Assembly (NCBI GenBank): GCA_946998225.1
Contig: CAMPYH010000002.1
Span: 122,871 to 186,870 of the forward strand
DNA: 64,000 bases
From: an uncultured Clostridiaceae bacterium
GTDB lineage: Bacteria; Bacillota; Clostridia; TANB77; CAG-508
Direction of reading: 5' to 3'
Positions 8,107 to 16,461 of this stretch are shown one piece after another. Below the pieces are notes generated by a model. It was not told the origin of the DNA and searched no databases. It worked only from the letters and a program-made list of their open reading frames with translations. Position 1 is the stretch's first letter. Each line of letters begins with the position of its first letter. The translations under genes and the position numbers were made by a program.

Positions 8107-9390
8107 TTAATATCCTGGTCTTCCTAATAATTGAAATACATTTTTCTTATAAGCTTCCACTCCTGGTTGATTAAATGGATCAACATCTAATATCCTTGCT
8201 GAATACGCGCATGAAAGCATAAAGAAATATATTAAATATCCTAAATTTTCTTCATCCAACTTTTCCATTTCAATTAATATATTTGGAACACCACCATCAA
8301 CATGTGCTTTAATTGTTCCCATCATAGCTATTTTATTTATCTCAGCTATACTTTTTCCAGTTAAATAATTTAAATTATCTAAGTCTTCTTTATCCTCTAA
8401 AACTTTAATATTTCCAGTTTTATTAAAATATATTATTGTTTCAAAAAGCATTTTTGGTCCATCTTGAATAAACTGACCTAATGAATGAAGATCCCTTGTA
8501 AATATTGTTGAGGTTGGATAAAGACCTTTTCCGTCTTTCCCTTCACTTTCTCCAAATAATTGTACAAACCAATTGTTTATTCCTTCACATCTAGGTTCGT
8601 AATTTACAATATTTTCTACAACATATTTCTTTTCAAAATATAATATATTTCTAAGTACAGCATATTTTATAGCTGGATTATTTAAAACATCTATATCATT
8701 AAAATCATTTTTGGCCTTTTTTGAACCATTTATAAGTTTTTCTATATCTATTCCAGCACACGCTATTGGAAGAAGTCCTACAGGTGTTAAAACTGAATAT
8801 CTTCCACCAATATTATCTGGTACTATAAATGTTTTTAAATTATTTGCATTTGCAAATTCTTTTAAAGCACCTTTTTCTTTATCTGTAGTTATATATATTC
8901 TATCTATATACTCCTCTTTATATTTTTTAATCATTTCATTTTTTAAAACTCTAAAAGCAAGAGCTGTTTCAAGTGTTGTTCCAGATTTAGATATAACATT
9001 TAATGAATAATCTTTATCTTTAATATATTCTATAGTATCTTCTAAATCTCTTTCAGATATAGAATTGCCTAAAAATATAATTTCAAGTTTATCATCTCTT
9101 TTTTGAAGTGCATCTATTATAGCCTCTGCTCCAAGATATGATCCTCCTATTCCCGCAACAATTAAAACATCTGATTCTTGTCTTATCTTTTCTGAAGCAG
9201 ATTTAATTTCATTAAGTTCTAATTCAGCATAATTATCTGGAAGATCCATCCATCCTACATAATTATTTTGACCTAGTGCTTCTTCTTTTTTCATTTTTTC
9301 AAATTCTAATTTAATTTCATTTACTCTATCTTGATATTTTTTTATATTATCTTCTATATCTTCAAATCCATATAATTTTAAATTAAACAT
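8107..9390 (-). CDS. pgi: glucose-6-phosphate isomerase
   Basis: Interconverts glucose 6-phosphate and fructose 6-phosphate. Seen motifs: GIGGSYLGAEA, the phosphate-binding loop ISKSGTTLET, GGRYSVLTPVGLLP, and active-site GESEGKDGKGLYP. At 427 residues it is slightly shorter than the ~450-residue Bacillus type. An AGGAGGATGA ribosome binding site directly precedes the ATG. It lies between the ackA terminator and pfkA, so pgi-pfkA probably form one glycolytic unit. Confidence 0.97.
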   Translation of the reverse strand: MFNLKLYGFEDIEDNIKKYQDRVNEIKLEFEKMKKEEALGQNNYVGWMDLPDNYAELELNEIKSASEKIRQESDVLIVAGIGGSYLGAEAIIDALQKRDDKLEIIFLGNSISERDLEDTIEYIKDKDYSLNVISKSGTTLETALAFRVLKNEMIKKYKEEYIDRIYITTDKEKGALKEFANANNLKTFIVPDNIGGRYSVLTPVGLLPIACAGIDIEKLINGSKKAKNDFNDIDVLNNPAIKYAVLRNILYFEKKYVVENIVNYEPRCEGINNWFVQLFGESEGKDGKGLYPTSTIFTRDLHSLGQFIQDGPKMLFETIIYFNKTGNIKVLEDKEDLDNLNYLTGKSIAEINKIAMMGTIKAHVDGGVPNILIEMEKLDEENLGYLIYFFMLSCAYSARILDVDPFNQPGVEAYKKNVFQLLGRPGY

Positions 9391-9420
9391 TCATCCTCCT
9401 ATAAGTTTAAACTATAAATT

Positions 9421-9445
9421 AAAAGGCGCTAGAAGAGCGCCTTTT
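9421..9445 (-). terminator. intrinsic terminator after ackA
   Basis: A 10-bp AAAAGGCGCT/AGCGCCTTTT hairpin with a 5-base loop lies between ackA and pgi. T residues flank it on both strands, so it could stop transcription in either direction. Confidence 0.85.
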
Positions 9446-9454
9446 TAAGTTGTC

Positions 9455-10654
9455 TTATTTATTTTTCACTAAATTTAAAGTATCTCTTGCTATCATTATT
9501 TCTTCATTTGTTGGTATAATCCAAACTTCTGCTTTTGAATCATCTGATGAAATAATTGTTTCTTTTCCTCTTACATTGTTTTTATCTTTATCTAGTTTAA
9601 TTCCAAAACAATCTAAATATTTCATAATCTTTTCTCTTGTCTCAGGTCCATTTTCCCCAAGTCCACCTGCAAATGCTATTACATCTACACCGCCTAAAAG
9701 ACCAATATATCCTAAAATAAATCTAGCAGTATTATATGCATTAGACTCAAGTGCAAGTTTTGCTCTTTCATTTCCATTTTCTGCTGCTTCTTCTACATCT
9801 CTAAAATCTGAGTGAACACCAGATACACCAAGTACACCTGATTTTTTATTCAGCATTGTATCTAATTCTTCATATGTCATATTATATTTTTTACCAATAT
9901 ATGTTACAACAGATGGATCAATATCTCCTGATCTTGTTCCCATTGGAAGTCCTGCAAGTGGTGTAAAGCCCATTGTTGTATCTATAGATTTACCATTTTT
10001 TATAGCTGCAATAGATGCACCTTGTCCTAAATGGCAAGTTATTAATTTAAGATCATCACCTTTTTTAAGTCCTTTAATTTCATATACTCTATCTGTTATA
10101 TATCTGTGTGATGTTCCGTGGAATCCATATTTTCTTATTCTATCTTTTTCATAATATTCATATGGAATATTGTATATATATTGAACTTTATCCATTGTTT
10201 GGTGAAATGCTGTATCAAATACTGCAACTTGAGGAACACCTGGCAAGTTTTCAGTTATTGCACTAATTCCATCAAGATTTGCTCCATTATGAAGTGGTGC
10301 AAGTTTTTTATTATCTTCTATTCCTTTTATTACTTCATCATTTATTAAAATTGATTCTGTAAATTTTTCTCCTCCGTGAACAACTCTATGTCCTACAGCT
10401 TCTATTTCAGATATACTTTTTAATACTCCATATTTATCTGAAACAATTTCTTCAAGTATTGCTTTTATTCCTTCTGAGTGATTTAAAGTAGATTTAACTA
10501 TTTTTTCTTTAATATCTCCAGATTTATATGTACAAAAAGCATCTTCGTGTCCTATTCTTTCATAAGTTCCTTTTATAAGTACATTTTCGTTTTCCATATC
10601 TACTACTTGAAATTTAATAGATGATGAACCACAGTTTAAAACTAATATCTTCAT
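9455..10654 (-). CDS. ackA: acetate kinase
   Basis: Makes ATP from acetyl phosphate and ADP, the energy-yielding step of acetate fermentation. It has the N-terminal NCGSSSIKFQ phosphate-binding motif, HRVVHGGEKF, YGFHGTSHRY, the HLGQGAS adenosine motif, GLPMGTRSGDIDP and C-terminal TNEEIMIARDT. The 399-residue length is normal. AAGGGGAGAAT precedes the ATG. It follows pta by ~108 bases and has its own promoter candidate inside that gap, but it is probably also reached from the upstream pta transcript. Confidence 0.98.
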   Translation of the reverse strand: MKILVLNCGSSSIKFQVVDMENENVLIKGTYERIGHEDAFCTYKSGDIKEKIVKSTLNHSEGIKAILEEIVSDKYGVLKSISEIEAVGHRVVHGGEKFTESILINDEVIKGIEDNKKLAPLHNGANLDGISAITENLPGVPQVAVFDTAFHQTMDKVQYIYNIPYEYYEKDRIRKYGFHGTSHRYITDRVYEIKGLKKGDDLKLITCHLGQGASIAAIKNGKSIDTTMGFTPLAGLPMGTRSGDIDPSVVTYIGKKYNMTYEELDTMLNKKSGVLGVSGVHSDFRDVEEAAENGNERAKLALESNAYNTARFILGYIGLLGGVDVIAFAGGLGENGPETREKIMKYLDCFGIKLDKDKNNVRGKETIISSDDSKAEVWIIPTNEEIMIARDTLNLVKNK

Positions 10655-10730
10655 ATTCTCCCCTTTTAATTAATTTGTTATATTTTTTTATTAAGTTTTT
10701 AAATAAGTTTAAATAAACTATTACCTCTTA

Positions 10731-10758
10731 ATTATATATTGTTTTTAATATATTGCAA
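10731..10758 (-). promoter_or_regulatory. promoter in the pta-ackA gap
   Basis: -35 TTGCAA (10753-10758), 16-base spacer and -10 TATAAT (10731-10736) on the minus strand. It would let ackA be expressed beyond the level of the pta transcript. Confidence 0.6.
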
Positions 10759-10762
10759 TCTT

Positions 10763-11764
10763 TTATTTTTGTGCCTCTAATGCTGTTATTGCAATAACCC
10801 CTATTATTTCAGAAACGCTTGCACCTCTAGATAAATCATTTACCGGTTTTTTTATACCTTGAAGAAGAGGGCCATACGCTTTTCCTTTTGACATATATTG
10901 TGCCATTTTATATCCAATATTACCTGAATCTAAATCCGGGAATATTAATATATTTGCTCGGCCTGCTACTTTTGAATCTTTTGCTTTTTTGTTTGCAACT
11001 TCTTTAATTAATGCTGTATCTAGCTGCATTTCTCCATCTAATAAAAAGTCTGCTTTTTCTTTTGTAAGCCTAACTGCTTCTCTTACTTTTTTTGTTGAAT
11101 CTGACTCCGCACTTTTAAATGTAGAAAAAGATAAAAACGCAAGTCTAGGATCTTTTCCTAATAGAGTTCTAAAAGTATGTGCTGAATCAAGCGCAATATT
11201 TGAAAGCTCAGATTCATCCGGATTAATATTTAATCCACAATCTGCCATAAATATTATTCCATCTTCTCCATATTCTTTTATATTTGTATCTATTAAAAAA
11301 TATGATGAAACAATACTGCTTCCTTCTTTTGTTTTTATAATTTGAAGTGATGGTCTCAAAATATCTTTTGTTGCATATTTTGCTCCTGCTACAAGACCAT
11401 CACATTCATTCATATCAAGAAGCATCATACCGAAATACACAGGGTCTTTTAATATTTCTTTTGCTTCTTCAAATTCCATATTTTTACTTTTTCTAATTTC
11501 TGCAAATTTTAAAGCTTTTTTATTATACTCTTCTTTATATTCTTCACTTAAATATTCAATTATTTTAATATTTTCATTTAATTTAAGATCATTTTCATCT
11601 AATATTTTTTGAATTTCTTCTTTACTTCCCAAAAATATTATATTTGCAATATTTTCCTCTGATGCAATAATACCCGCTTTTATTATTCTTTCTTCTATTT
11701 CTGGAAGCACTATTGTCTTTTTATTTTCTTTTGCTTTTAATTTAATACTGTCTATAAAGTTCAT
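10763..11764 (-). CDS. pta: phosphate acetyltransferase
   Basis: Converts acetyl-CoA and phosphate to acetyl phosphate, the substrate of the AckA encoded next. It is the short single-domain Pta (333 residues, without the DRTGG/P-loop N-terminal domain of enteric enzymes). Motifs include LPEIEERIIKAG near the N-terminus, GLVAGAKYATKDILRP, IFPDLDSGNIGYKMAQ and PVNDLSRGASVSEI. The start follows the preceding gene by only 7 bases, so it is cotranscribed with the unknown membrane protein at 11772-12314. Confidence 0.97.
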   Translation of the reverse strand: MNFIDSIKLKAKENKKTIVLPEIEERIIKAGIIASEENIANIIFLGSKEEIQKILDENDLKLNENIKIIEYLSEEYKEEYNKKALKFAEIRKSKNMEFEEAKEILKDPVYFGMMLLDMNECDGLVAGAKYATKDILRPSLQIIKTKEGSSIVSSYFLIDTNIKEYGEDGIIFMADCGLNINPDESELSNIALDSAHTFRTLLGKDPRLAFLSFSTFKSAESDSTKKVREAVRLTKEKADFLLDGEMQLDTALIKEVANKKAKDSKVAGRANILIFPDLDSGNIGYKMAQYMSKGKAYGPLLQGIKKPVNDLSRGASVSEIIGVIAITALEAQK

Positions 11765-11771
11765 AAATTAT

Positions 11772-12314
11772 TTACCTTTTTTCTGTAATTTTTTTCATAT
11801 TTTCTAAAGTAGCTTTATCTACTTCAAGTCTTTTTTCTCTACTTAAAGTTTGAGTTATTTGATTAACTTGCTTTTCATTTTCTCTTCTTATTCTTATGTT
11901 TTTATCTACAAAATAATACATTATAGATATCATACATGCTGTAAGAACAACTAAAAATACAAGAGTTGAAAGTCTTTGACTATTTAATCTATGTATTCCT
12001 ATAGTCTTTTTTATCTCTATTTTTTTAGCTTCATCATTTAAACTTCTATAATTTTTTTCTTCAAGTCTATCTAATGCTTTTTTTGCATCTCCACCAGAAA
12101 TAATCTTCTCAAATTCTTTTGCATCTTCTTCAGTTAAATCGGTTTTTCTTCTTCCACCGATTAAATTATTATTTCTTCTATCACTTCCAGATCTTCTTTC
12201 CTCAAAGCTAGCAGAACTTTCATTTTTTTGTTCTCTTCTGTCTCTTCTTTCTTCAAGTTTAAGTTCATCTAGAATATCTTTTTTTAATTCATTACCTTCA
12301 TTTTCTTTTTTCAT
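11772..12314 (-). CDS. unknown single-pass membrane protein with RRSGSDRR/GGRRKTD motif
   Basis: I do not recognise a function. The 180 residues divide into a very charged soluble N-terminal half containing EERRSGSDRR and, ten residues on, GGRRKTD; one hydrophobic helix at about residues 118-138 (STLVFLVVLTACMISIMYYF); and a short basic coiled tail outside or inside the membrane. GGGG-type ribosome binding site (AAGGGGTACAA). It directly precedes pta-ackA with a 7-base gap, an unusual neighbour for acetate genes. The DRR...GGRR repeats resemble low-complexity nucleic-acid or signalling tails, but that is only a resemblance. Confidence 0.7.
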   Translation of the reverse strand: MKKENEGNELKKDILDELKLEERRDRREQKNESSASFEERRSGSDRRNNNLIGGRRKTDLTEEDAKEFEKIISGGDAKKALDRLEEKNYRSLNDEAKKIEIKKTIGIHRLNSQRLSTLVFLVVLTACMISIMYYFVDKNIRIRRENEKQVNQITQTLSREKRLEVDKATLENMKKITEKR

Positions 12315-12449
12315 TTGTACCCCTTATATAGACATATTTATTAAAATCTATATTTAAAATTAACAATAAAAAAGCATTTTTTCAAGTTATATAAATAAAT
12401 ATATCAATCTTTTAATGTAATTTAAGCTTAAAAAATACATCTAAATTTT

Positions 12450-15323
12450 CTATTTTCTATCTAGCATCATCTTAATATATTCAGCTGTTCTTGACTCTTT
12501 AGATTTTGAAACTTCTTCTGGAGTTCCAGTAGCTACTACCATTCCACCTAAATCTCCACCTTCAGGTCCTAAATCTATTATATGATCTGCTACTTTAATT
12601 AAATCCAAATTGTGCTCTATTACTATTACAGTATTTCCTTGATCTACAAGCTCATTTAATATTTTAATTAGCTTCTTGACATCATCAATATGAAGTCCTG
12701 TTGTAGGTTCATCTAATACATATAAAGTTTTAGTTGTAGATATTTTAGAAAGTTCTTTTGCAAGCTTAATTCTTTGTGCCTCACCACCAGATAATGTTTT
12801 TGAATTTTGTCCAAGCTTAATATATCCAAGCCCTACATCTACTAATGTTTTTATTTTATTATATAGTGTTTTATATGCTTTTCTATTTTCAAAAAAGTCT
12901 AGTGCTTCTTCTGCAGTCATATCTAATACATCTGCAATAGTTTTACCTTTATATTTAACCTCTAGTGTTTCTCTATTATATCTACTACCACCACAAACTT
13001 CACAAGTTACAATTCTATCAGGCATAAAATACATAGATATCTTTTTAACTCCGTCACCATTACATGCTTCACATCTACCACCTGGTACATTAAATGAAAA
13101 TCTAGATTTAGTATATCCTCTTAATTTTGCTTCATTTGTTTCAGCAAATATATCTCTTATTTGATCAAATGCACCTATATATGTTGCAGGATTTGATCTA
13201 GGAGTTCTACCTATTGGTGATTGATCTATATTTATTAATTTATCTATATTTTCAACACCAGTAATTTTCTTGTATCTTCCTTCTTTTTCTTGTTTTTTAT
13301 TTAATTTTGCATCTACTGCAGTATATAAAACATCTGAAACCAATGAAGATTTACCAGAGCCAGATACTCCTGTTACAACTATTAATTTACCAAGTGGAAA
13401 ATCTACATCTATATTTTTTAAATTATTATGTGCCACTCCTTTAAGGCTTATCTTTTTACCATTACCTTTTCTTCTTTTTTTAGGTACATCTATTTTTAAT
13501 TTTCCAGATAAATATTTACCGGTTAAAGAATCAGGATTTGCTAAAATTTCTTTAGGTGTTCCTTCTGCTACAACTTTTCCTCCATGTCTTCCTGCACCTT
13601 CACCAATATCTATAATATAATCTGCTTCCATCATTGTTTCTTCATCATGTTCGACAACAATTACAGTATTTCCTAAATTCTTTAGTTTTTTAAGTGTTCC
13701 TATTAATTTTTTATTATCTCTTTGATGAAGACCAATACTTGGTTCATCTAGAATATATATAACTCCTGAAAGACCACTTCCAATTTGTGTAGCAAGTCTA
13801 ATTCTTTGTGCTTCACCGCCTGAAAGCGAGGATGCTTCTCTAGCTAAACTTAAATAACTAAGTCCTACATCTATTAGAAAATCTAATCTTGTTACTATTT
13901 CTTTTATTATTTCTTTAGAAATATTGTATTCTTCTTCAGAAAGCTCTAAATTAACAAAAAATTCTTTTATTTTATCTATAGACATAGATGTAAGTTCATA
14001 AATATTTAAGCCCCCTACAAAAATATGTAAAACTTTTTCTTTAAGTCTTGCACCTTTACATACATTACAAGGTTGTTCGGTCATATAAAATTCATACATT
14101 CGTCTACTACTGTCTGAAGCAGTTTCTCTGTGTCTTCTTTCAAGTATTGGAATAACACCTTCAAAAGGTTTTAAAGTTTCAACTTTTCTTCCTATAGCAT
14201 TATACTCAAATTCAATCTCTTCATCGCCTGTACCATAAAGTATTTTGTCTAAAAATTCTCTTGGAAGATCTTTTATCTTTTTACCTTTAATATCTACTCC
14301 ATAATGCTTACCTATACTTTCAAAATACATTTTAGCAACAGTACTTCCTTTTTTCATAGTACTTGCACCAAATGCTTTTACTCCATCATAAAGAGTTTTA
14401 TCTTTATCTGGAATAAGTAAGTTCTCATCCATTTTTAAAAGATAACCTATACCTGTACAATTTTCACAAGCACCATATGGATTATTAAAAGAAAATAGTC
14501 TTGGAGATATTTCATCATAAGATATTTCCTTATGTACATAGCAAGAATAATTTCCGCTATATGTTTTTTCTTCTACATTTGATCTTACTCTTACAAGTTT
14601 ATTTGAATACTTCATAGCTGTTTCAACAGATTCAGAAAGTCTTGCTTTTATTCCATCTTTAATAACTAATCTATCCACGATTATATTAATATCATGTTTT
14701 TTGTTTTTATCCAGTGAAATTTCATCAAAAGAAAGATCATACTTTTCTCCATCTATTTCCGCACGTACAAAACCTTCTTTTGTAAGTTTGTCTAAAAGTT
14801 TTTCATGCATACCTTTTTCACCAATAACACATGGAGATAGTATTTCAATTTTAGTACCTTCTTCTTTTTTTAATATATCATCTACTATTTCATCAACAGT
14901 TAACTTTTCTATTGTCCTACCACATATTGGGCATCTTGGTATACCAATATTTGCATATAAAAGACGAATATAATCATAAATTTCTGTAACTGTACCTACT
15001 GTAGATCTTGGATTATTGGATGTTGTTTTTTGATCTATTGCAATTGCAGGTGAAAGTCCAGTTATACTTTTAACTTTTGGTTTGTCCATGACTCCCAAAA
15101 ATTGTCTTGCATAACTTGAAAGACTTTCTACATATTTTCTTTGACCTTCCGCATAAATAGTATCAAAAGCAAGAGAAGACTTTCCTGATCCTGATACACC
15201 TGTTATTACAACCAATTTATTTTTAGGTATATCTAGATCAATCCCTTTTAAATTGTTTTCTCTAGCTTCTCTAATTTGTATATAATTTACATCTATTTTT
15301 TCTTTATTATCTTCAATTTTCAT
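12450..15323 (-). CDS. uvrA: excinuclease ABC subunit UvrA
   Basis: UvrA is the damage-recognition ATPase of nucleotide excision repair; it loads UvrB. The 957 residues hold two ABC modules: Walker A GVSGSGKSS occurs near residue 43 and again near 650, and the signatures SLSGGEAQR and TLSGGEAQR are both present. Zinc fingers are visible as CPICGR, CENCTGIGY, CNVCKGAR, CEACNGDG and CEVCGG. The ATG at 15323 has no Shine-Dalgarno sequence and lies about 7 bases after a good -10 box, which suggests a leaderless mRNA. It is separated from uvrB by a small unknown gene and an RNA candidate. Confidence 0.98.
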   Translation of the reverse strand: MKIEDNKEKIDVNYIQIREARENNLKGIDLDIPKNKLVVITGVSGSGKSSLAFDTIYAEGQRKYVESLSSYARQFLGVMDKPKVKSITGLSPAIAIDQKTTSNNPRSTVGTVTEIYDYIRLLYANIGIPRCPICGRTIEKLTVDEIVDDILKKEEGTKIEILSPCVIGEKGMHEKLLDKLTKEGFVRAEIDGEKYDLSFDEISLDKNKKHDINIIVDRLVIKDGIKARLSESVETAMKYSNKLVRVRSNVEEKTYSGNYSCYVHKEISYDEISPRLFSFNNPYGACENCTGIGYLLKMDENLLIPDKDKTLYDGVKAFGASTMKKGSTVAKMYFESIGKHYGVDIKGKKIKDLPREFLDKILYGTGDEEIEFEYNAIGRKVETLKPFEGVIPILERRHRETASDSSRRMYEFYMTEQPCNVCKGARLKEKVLHIFVGGLNIYELTSMSIDKIKEFFVNLELSEEEYNISKEIIKEIVTRLDFLIDVGLSYLSLAREASSLSGGEAQRIRLATQIGSGLSGVIYILDEPSIGLHQRDNKKLIGTLKKLKNLGNTVIVVEHDEETMMEADYIIDIGEGAGRHGGKVVAEGTPKEILANPDSLTGKYLSGKLKIDVPKKRRKGNGKKISLKGVAHNNLKNIDVDFPLGKLIVVTGVSGSGKSSLVSDVLYTAVDAKLNKKQEKEGRYKKITGVENIDKLINIDQSPIGRTPRSNPATYIGAFDQIRDIFAETNEAKLRGYTKSRFSFNVPGGRCEACNGDGVKKISMYFMPDRIVTCEVCGGSRYNRETLEVKYKGKTIADVLDMTAEEALDFFENRKAYKTLYNKIKTLVDVGLGYIKLGQNSKTLSGGEAQRIKLAKELSKISTTKTLYVLDEPTTGLHIDDVKKLIKILNELVDQGNTVIVIEHNLDLIKVADHIIDLGPEGGDLGGMVVATGTPEEVSKSKESRTAEYIKMMLDRK

Positions 15324-15329
15324 ACATTT

Positions 15330-15358
15330 AGTATATCACAAGTTTTAATTATTGAAAA
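15330..15358 (-). promoter_or_regulatory. uvrA promoter with extended -10
   Basis: -10 TATACT (15330-15335) preceded by TGA (extended -10), 17-base spacer and -35 TTTTCA (15353-15358). The expected start point, about 7 bases beyond the -10, coincides with the A of the uvrA ATG. No LexA/SOS box was recognised. The 15370-15442 stretch upstream is almost pure A on the plus strand. Confidence 0.65.
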
Positions 15359-15442
15359 ACCTAATTGAATTAAATAAAAATAAAAACAAAAAAGAAAAAA
15401 TTAAAAATAAAAAGAAAAGCAAGAATAAAAACCAAACAAAAA

Positions 15443-15463
15443 TAGAAGAGTAAAACTCTTCTA
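15443..15463 (-). terminator. intrinsic terminator after the 141-residue unknown gene
   Basis: A 9-bp TAGAAGAGT/ACTCTTCTA stem with a 3-base loop is followed by TTTTTGTTT on the minus strand. It separates the gene at 15511 from uvrA. Confidence 0.88.
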
Positions 15464-15510
15464 CTTTTGTTTTTGTGGGATAAAATATGATCAACTAATC
15501 AGTTATACGC

Positions 15511-15936
15511 TTATCTAAGTTCTTTTTCTGCTAGATTGTAATCTTTTTCAAGATTTATAAAAGCTATTTTTGTATCTTTTTTTTCGTGGTATTCACTTAA
15601 AAGATACTGAACATGTCTCATTACTTGGTCAAGCTTTTTATATAAGCTTTTCCTGTTGTCTAGATTGTCTTTAACAAATACATATCTTTTGTTTGTTATG
15701 TCGTATTTGATAAGTTCATCGACTTCTTTTGCTTTTTTCAAAGCTCTTGTACAAGACTTTAATATAGCTTCGCTATTTATATCGCCTTTGTTCTTTCTCA
15801 TTCCTTCTTCGCCTAATATACATATTAGGTCTTGAACGTTTGTTTGGAAACTGTGTGTTTCTGTCTTTCTGTCTTTATTAATCTCGTCTATTATACTAGA
15901 CAATTGTTCTTTGAAATTTTCTTTTGCTTTATACAT
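15511..15936 (-). CDS. unknown small helical protein, apparently strongly expressed
   Basis: No family was recognised. It is 141 residues, soluble, highly charged and predicted helical, with no signal peptide or membrane segment; most of it looks like amphipathic helices (for example residues 55-80, LKSCTRALKKAKEVDELIKY). It has an excellent GGAGGT ribosome binding site, a consensus-like promoter about 125 bases upstream and its own terminator, so it is a single-gene unit. It uses C-ending codons (GAC, AAC, TTC, GTC) more than its neighbours, which can mean high expression or a different origin. It sits between uvrB and uvrA with no shared transcript evident. Confidence 0.75.
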   Translation of the reverse strand: MYKAKENFKEQLSSIIDEINKDRKTETHSFQTNVQDLICILGEEGMRKNKGDINSEAILKSCTRALKKAKEVDELIKYDITNKRYVFVKDNLDNRKSLYKKLDQVMRHVQYLLSEYHEKKDTKIAFINLEKDYNLAEKELR

Positions 15937-16057
15937 ATTTTACCTCCGTGATGCTTACATCAATTGCTTTTCATATGTCTCATATTTTTTCCCAACTTCA
16001 CTACTTACAAGTTTGCAAGTTCCTATATATCGATATTTGCATATCTAATACATTATT

Positions 16058-16086
16058 ATTATAGCAAATCATAATGTATTTTGCAA
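16058..16086 (-). promoter_or_regulatory. strong promoter of the 141-residue unknown gene
   Basis: -35 TTGCAA (16081-16086), 17-base spacer, and -10 TATAAT (16058-16063) preceded by TTTGC, close to an extended -10. The 5' untranslated region is about 115 bases long and ends in GGAGGT. The long leader has no obvious named riboswitch. Confidence 0.8.
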
Positions 16087-16150
16087 AAAAATCAATAAAA
16101 TTACAAAACAAATCTTTTTTATAATAATTAATCTTTAAAACAAAAGTAAA

Positions 16151-16176
16151 AGGAAGCAGAGATTTATCTGCTTCCT
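16151..16176 (-). terminator. intrinsic terminator closing the RNA candidate downstream of uvrB
   Basis: A 10-bp AGGAAGCAGA/TCTGCTTCCT stem with a 6-base loop is followed by TTTACTTTTG on the minus strand. Confidence 0.85.
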
Positions 16177-16426
16177 ATAACATTTTGAAAAATACAATTT
16201 TGTTTAGACTTAGGAATTGTGAAGAAACACTTGCAATCTATATATGTGAAGAAGTCGAGAAAAGATTATCATAAACAAAAGGGTTTTTTTGTTTGAAAAG
16301 TAAAAATATGCTTTAATTAGGATCATCACAAAATTGTATTTTCATAGTAATTGGTTAATTCAAAACAATTAGTCTCCTCATAATTTTAAAATTTTAAATT
16401 ATTTAATAGATCTTCTTTTGATTAAC
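16151..16426 (-). ncRNA. candidate structured small RNA between uvrB and the 141-residue gene
   Basis: This ~280-base intergenic block has its own promoter candidate (16433-16461) and ends in a clear terminator, but it holds no convincing gene. Its main feature is a long-range pairing: arms at 16329-16343 and 16187-16202 are complementary over 14-15 bases with one bulge, enclosing ~126 bases. Inside are an AAACAAAA/TTTTGTTT hairpin and the octamer GTGAAGAA repeated twice on the plus strand. The closed-rod shape recalls 6S RNA, but I see no diagnostic 6S sequence. A ten-codon frame (ATG at about 16345, MKIQFCDDPN) exists and is probably not a gene. It could instead be an IR-bounded miniature element. 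Confidence 0.45.
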
Positions 16427-16432
16427 AAACTA

Positions 16433-16461
16433 ATTATACATTAAATTGACATAAATTACAA
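16433..16461 (-). promoter_or_regulatory. promoter at the 3' end of uvrB reading into the RNA candidate
   Basis: -35 TTGTAA (16456-16461, overlapping the uvrB stop), exact 17-base spacer, -10 TATAAT (16433-16438) on the minus strand. The expected start is near 16426. Confidence 0.6.

Noticed and set aside
16219..16296. A 25-codon plus-strand frame (GTG start, preceded by AGGA) in the RNA candidate
   Set aside because: Short, non-ATG start, weak spacing and no promoter evidence; it is more likely part of the structured RNA.
16151..16426. Naming the intergenic RNA as 6S RNA (ssrS)
   Set aside because: Only the overall rod shape fits; no conserved 6S sequence block or pRNA site could be recognised.
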